Source of the DNA: Brevibacillus fortis
GTDB lineage: Bacteria > Bacillota > Bacilli > Brevibacillales > Brevibacillaceae
Direction: 5' to 3'
Length of the DNA stretch: 64,000 nucleotides
Assembly (NCBI RefSeq): GCF_003013395.1
Contig: NZ_PXZM01000016.1
Location: forward strand, 58,049-122,048
Shown: in pieces, positions 63,501 through 64,000 of the stretch
How positions within the stretch are numbered: the stretch's first letter is position 1
Layout of the letters: the number at the start of each line of letters is the position of its first letter
Translations under genes and position numbers: made by a program
Notes under the pieces: model-generated
The model's database searches: none
The model's input: the letters and a program-made list of their open reading frames with translations, nothing else
What the model was told of the DNA's origin: nothing

Positions 63501-64000
63501 CAGATCACCATGGATCAGGTATTGGCTCAATTGATCAAAGTATTAGAGTCAATGATGGCTCAGCCTACTGATCATCTCTCTGCCATTTCATTCATCACAG
63601 ACGAGGAACGCCACAAGCTGTTAGTGGAATGGAACGCAGCGGAAACGGAATATGCTCGGGACGCGGTGATGCACCAGCTATTTGAAGCACAAGTAGTCGC
63701 AACACCGGATGCTGAGGCTTTAATCGTCGGAGAAGAAAGACTGACGTACGCGGAGCTGAACCGACGAGCAAACCAATTGGCTCACTATCTGCGTGCGCAA
63801 GGGATCGGCCCAGAGGTCTTGGTCGCTGTTCTCATGGAACGTACGACTGAGATGATCGTAGCGATGATGGGTATTCTCAAAGCTGGCGGCGCGTACGTAC
63901 CGATTGATCCCGCCTATCCACAAGAGAGAATCGGCTATACGTTGGAGGATTCGCAAGCGGCGATCCTGTTGACCCAAGAAAGCCTGCTATCCATGCTGCC
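54552..64000 (+). CDS. lgrB: Linear gramicidin-type NRPS, LgrB: C-A-T-C-A-T-E-C-A... (3' end beyond window)
   Basis: At least 3149 residues, open to the window edge. GTG start at 54552, seven bases after AGGAGGAG, 28 bases behind lgrA. Order: C (HHILLDG near 142), A at about 466-960, T GGHSLL near 993, C 1061-1490 (HHIISDG), A 1522-2010, T GGDSIL near 2057, E 2116-2560 (HHLAVDG, EGHGREE, FNYLGQF), C from 2583 (HHMLLDG near 2717), A from 3040. Codes: first A DVANMAIIY (small, Ala expected), second A DAWFLGQVV, close to the Leu code DAWFLGNVV. With E after module 2 this fits Ala3-D-Leu4-Ala5. Module C domains preceding and following E have the LSPMQEGMLF-type start of DCL condensation. Confidence 0.92.
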   Translation, partial: MSSKKIANIYPLSPMQEGMLFHSLLDEGTESYFEQLRFTIRGLIDPAILERSLNALIERHDILRTVFILEKVQKPRQIVLRERKTNVQVINITHLSEDEQAAFLEDFAKRERQKNFDLAKDVLIRLTLVQTSSDAYTLIWSHHHILLDGWCIPIVLHDFFQIYQQVKDERSVNLGQVYPYSNYISWLEEQDAEEAKVNWSRYLSGYEPSTFIQKQGTGIKYNQAELVFTIGQTMTSHLNKIARQSQVTVNNLFRTIWGLMLQRQSNIDDVVFGSVVSGRPSDIPNVEQMVGLFINTVPVRVQMRDNQTFSDLVKQVQEESISLEKYQYLSLADIQKNQQLIDHIILFQNYPMGAELLTRLNQYNQEFTLINLHAFEQTNYDLNIMVTSDDTLTVTYLYNASVFTEDQLQHLNQQLTTIMTQVTNTPDILLKNLEVVNSEEKHLQLHTFNDTSRNYPVDYLIHQIFEERAEKQPHLIALVMGEQKLTYHELNEKANQLATFLRAKGVGPESIVSLLTERSAEMIIAILAIFKAGGAYLPIDPAHPKERIEYILQDSGSVLLLTQKRYVKTIDFADRIFDLEADELYQGVPGNLANVAQTSNLAYVIYTSGSTGKPKGVMIEHASLLNQIFALQEKYPLQEKDAYLLKTTYTFDVSVAEIFGWISGNGRLVILEPGAEKEPSQIWDTIVNYDVTHVNFVPSMLIPFVEYLEGREEGNRLRYIMAAGEAMPNDLAPKVYKVLPEVKVENIYGPTEATIYASCYSLTVDLIVNPVPIGKPLANYQMHIVNQYGQLQPTGVPGELCIAGAGLARGYLNNEELTNEKFVPHPFEAGKRMYRTGDLARYRKDGNIEYLGRIDHQVKIRGFRIELNEIRSRLIEEESIRDAVVVAHTNHNDQAYLCAYIIADQMWTVASLRTLLRQTLPDYMVPSHFIQMEEFPLTSSGKIDRKALPRPDGNVQTGNAYSAPRNPIEELLARIWEEVLGVSRVGIHDNFFELGGHSLLATQLLSRISKLFQTQLQMREIFTYQTVAELAERIQFTRQGAEPIKQSPIKPLLLDSSQELPLSYAQQRLWFLDRLIPNSAMYNIPVGFHLRGAVDTNVMERALNQIINRHEALRTTVIDIEGRAVQVIHTNVHLSLPVTDLRDMPAAEKDAIWMSMVEEDGATPFQLDQWPLMRAALIRLEEQESVLWMNMHHIISDGWSMDVLVNELSAVYEALVKEAEVPLADLPIQYRDYAIWQREKWQDNGWEQQLSYWKKKLGQSEPLLPLPTDRPRTVVQSYRGDNYSFYVPSEVGQKLRELGRQEGATLFMTLLAAFKHFMYRYTHTTDILIGTPVAGRNRQEIENLIGFFVNMLVLRTDLSNDPTFVELLRRVRETAFDAFANQDIPFEKLVDELQIERSLSYSPLFQVLFSVQGMSTGVREGETISITPNEVNLNKTTKFDLTLTMIEDEDYGFKGVFEYSTDLFDRTTIERMAEHFRNLLQAIATNPAQKITEVELLGDVERDQLLVGWNDTEVDYSRDLCVHERVAQIAQKLPDQIAVSGEQGAITYADLDAKANQLAHLLLKQGIGSEDLVGICVERSIEMLIGQLAILKAGAAYVPMDPAYPQERLAFMIKNAQMSLVLTQERLVGALPEGAATFLCLDRDWHVIAKMSSVAPAVPTKAEQLAYVIYTSGSTGTPKGVEIEHGSLLNLVNWHQRAYNVIAADRASQIAGTAFDASVWEIWPYLTAGATICLPQEEIRLVPEKLRNWLVDSGITISFLPTPLAESLLTLHWPAESALRYMLTGGDTLHQYPSADVPFTLVNQYGPTENTVVATASIVPVQGEREAAPSIGRPIDNVSVYVLDASRKPVPVGVVGELYIAGKSLARGYLNRPDLTEASFVPNPFSIDVGARMYRTGDLVRYLVDGNLEFIGRADDQVSIRGFRVELGEIESALYAHAAVSEAVAIVREDLTPGVKRLVAYAVLHEGEEVQTNELRQSLKDRLPDYMVPSVIILMDALPLTPNGKVDRRALPVPDALRAQWEDCFVAPQTEIERKLAEIWQGVLGVESIGIHDNFFELGGDSILTIQIVSRANQAGIRFTPKHLFDSQTLAELAASVVVLEDAPQVHMEQGVVTGELPLTPIQTWFFEQDICHVNYWNQSVMLAVREEMDAGLLAKAFAMILAHHDALRLRFRNVNGKWEQFHDVVSDEEVFQVVDLTGVLETEIEEQMQAIADELQESLDIEKGPLLRAAYFQFGAKQRLFIAIHHLAVDGVSWRIILDDLQTAYQQLTGLHQLNLPQKTTSFKRWSEQLTQYAQQSVVDEYWANLDTSHVFNLPVDHPNGKNTESLAVQVKVKLGVDDTRALLQEVPATYRSQINDVLLSALIRAYNNWTGQKTLYVSVEGHGREEIIDGVDISRTVGWFTSMYPVLLEMEPKTPWSSLIKSVKEQLRTIPDKGIGYGIHRYLSKDEQTITTLKAYPQPEISFNYLGQFDQDQTADASLFQIIPNWSVSNLSKDEARLHKLDFLSMVAGDQLEMTWTYSGDMYEQKTMEELARDYVQSLQAIIAHCRSEEAGGYTPSDFPLAELDQKSLDKFIGNNRLIENIYTLTPLQEGMLFHSLYEQAGGDYVVQLVVNLDHLNVAMFSEAWQKVVERHAILRTSFLWSGLEKSHQVVHTKVKAHVEQLDWSHLTKEKQEANLQTYLEQDRKLGFDLAHPPLMRWSLIRLDSKTSQLVWSFHHMLLDGWSTPIVLNDWLAFYRASVDGIEAKLPVAPPFSSYIAWLKQQSLEAAEQYWRNHLRGFRIPTPLSMGKPGGRVVQQKEYADHMILLSKETTASLQAFARRHQLTMNTLVQGAWALILSRYAGESEVVFGTTNLGRPTDLRGVDSMVGLFINTLPVRVLFSEQMTVIDWLHNIQQEQSEIRQYEFTPLVDIQSWSEVPLGQALFDSILVFENYMSGTKTESNTDMTLNAIKAVEQTNYPLTLVAAPGEELLLKLIYETNRFEQITMDQVLAQLIKVLESMMAQPTDHLSAISFITDEERHKLLVEWNAAETEYARDAVMHQLFEAQVVATPDAEALIVGEERLTYAELNRRANQLAHYLRAQGIGPEVLVAVLMERTTEMIVAMMGILKAGGAYVPIDPAYPQERIGYTLEDSQAAILLTQESLLSML

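Overview
The window looks like chromosome of a spore-forming Gram-positive of the genus Brevibacillus. The pointers are a linear-gramicidin-type NRPS cluster at the right end, an S-layer-homology protein, an alpha/beta-type small acid-soluble spore protein, a Bacillus-type RNase P RNA, and strong AGGAGG-like ribosome sites that often precede TTG or GTG starts. The species assignment is inference. The left 38 kb is mostly housekeeping and accessory single genes. The right 25 kb is a secondary-metabolism region that runs off the window.

Region by region. 1-5.8 kb: end of a methyltransferase, a pterin-dehydratase-like protein, an acidic protein overlapping a cysteine-cluster protein, a hotdog thioesterase, an aldo/keto reductase, a zinc-ribbon/HhH protein, a DCC-family oxidoreductase and a solitary histidine ammonia-lyase with its own promoter and hairpin leader. 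6.1-12 kb: a tetrapeptide-repeat, probably spore-coat, protein; UV damage endonuclease; an MHYT-PAS-GGDEF-EAL protein; a truncated amino-acid permease; a small secreted protein. 12-23 kb: an M20 amidohydrolase with two membrane proteins (DUF3100 type), an ABC ATPase, an MBL-fold hydrolase, a parvulin-less PrsA-like lipoprotein, a TPR protein, a secreted beta-propeller protein, class I fumarase and an amidohydrolase. 23-31.7 kb: LysM/coiled-coil protein, MFS exporter, SASP, YfkAB-type radical SAM enzyme, DUF1385 protein, gamma-carbonic anhydrase, HesB-like protein, rnpB and an SLH protein. 31.8-38.3 kb: an FAD monooxygenase/MarR pair with three matching operator sites and a Fur-like box, a DUF418 remnant, a molybdopterin oxidoreductase, and an ArsR-SdpI-CPBP immunity-type operon.

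38.5-64 kb: one promoter precedes four tightly spaced genes: an RND pump, its lipoprotein adaptor, a type II thioesterase and an aldo/keto reductase. A convergent ABC transporter (permease and ATPase) follows. Divergent from it, after about 530 bp of AT-rich DNA, lie lgrA (F-A-T-C-A-T-E) and lgrB (C-A-T-C-A-T-E-C-A..., cut by the window edge). Specificity residues read from the adenylation domains fit Val/Ile, a small residue, a small residue and Leu, with epimerisation after modules 2 and 4. This matches residues 1-4 of linear gramicidin (formyl-Val-Gly-Ala-D-Leu). The thioesterase would clear mis-primed carriers, the aldo/keto reductase is a candidate for the final aldehyde-to-alcohol step, and the RND and ABC systems are candidates for export or self-protection.

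All assignments come from reading the sequence and from memory of protein families. No database search was run.
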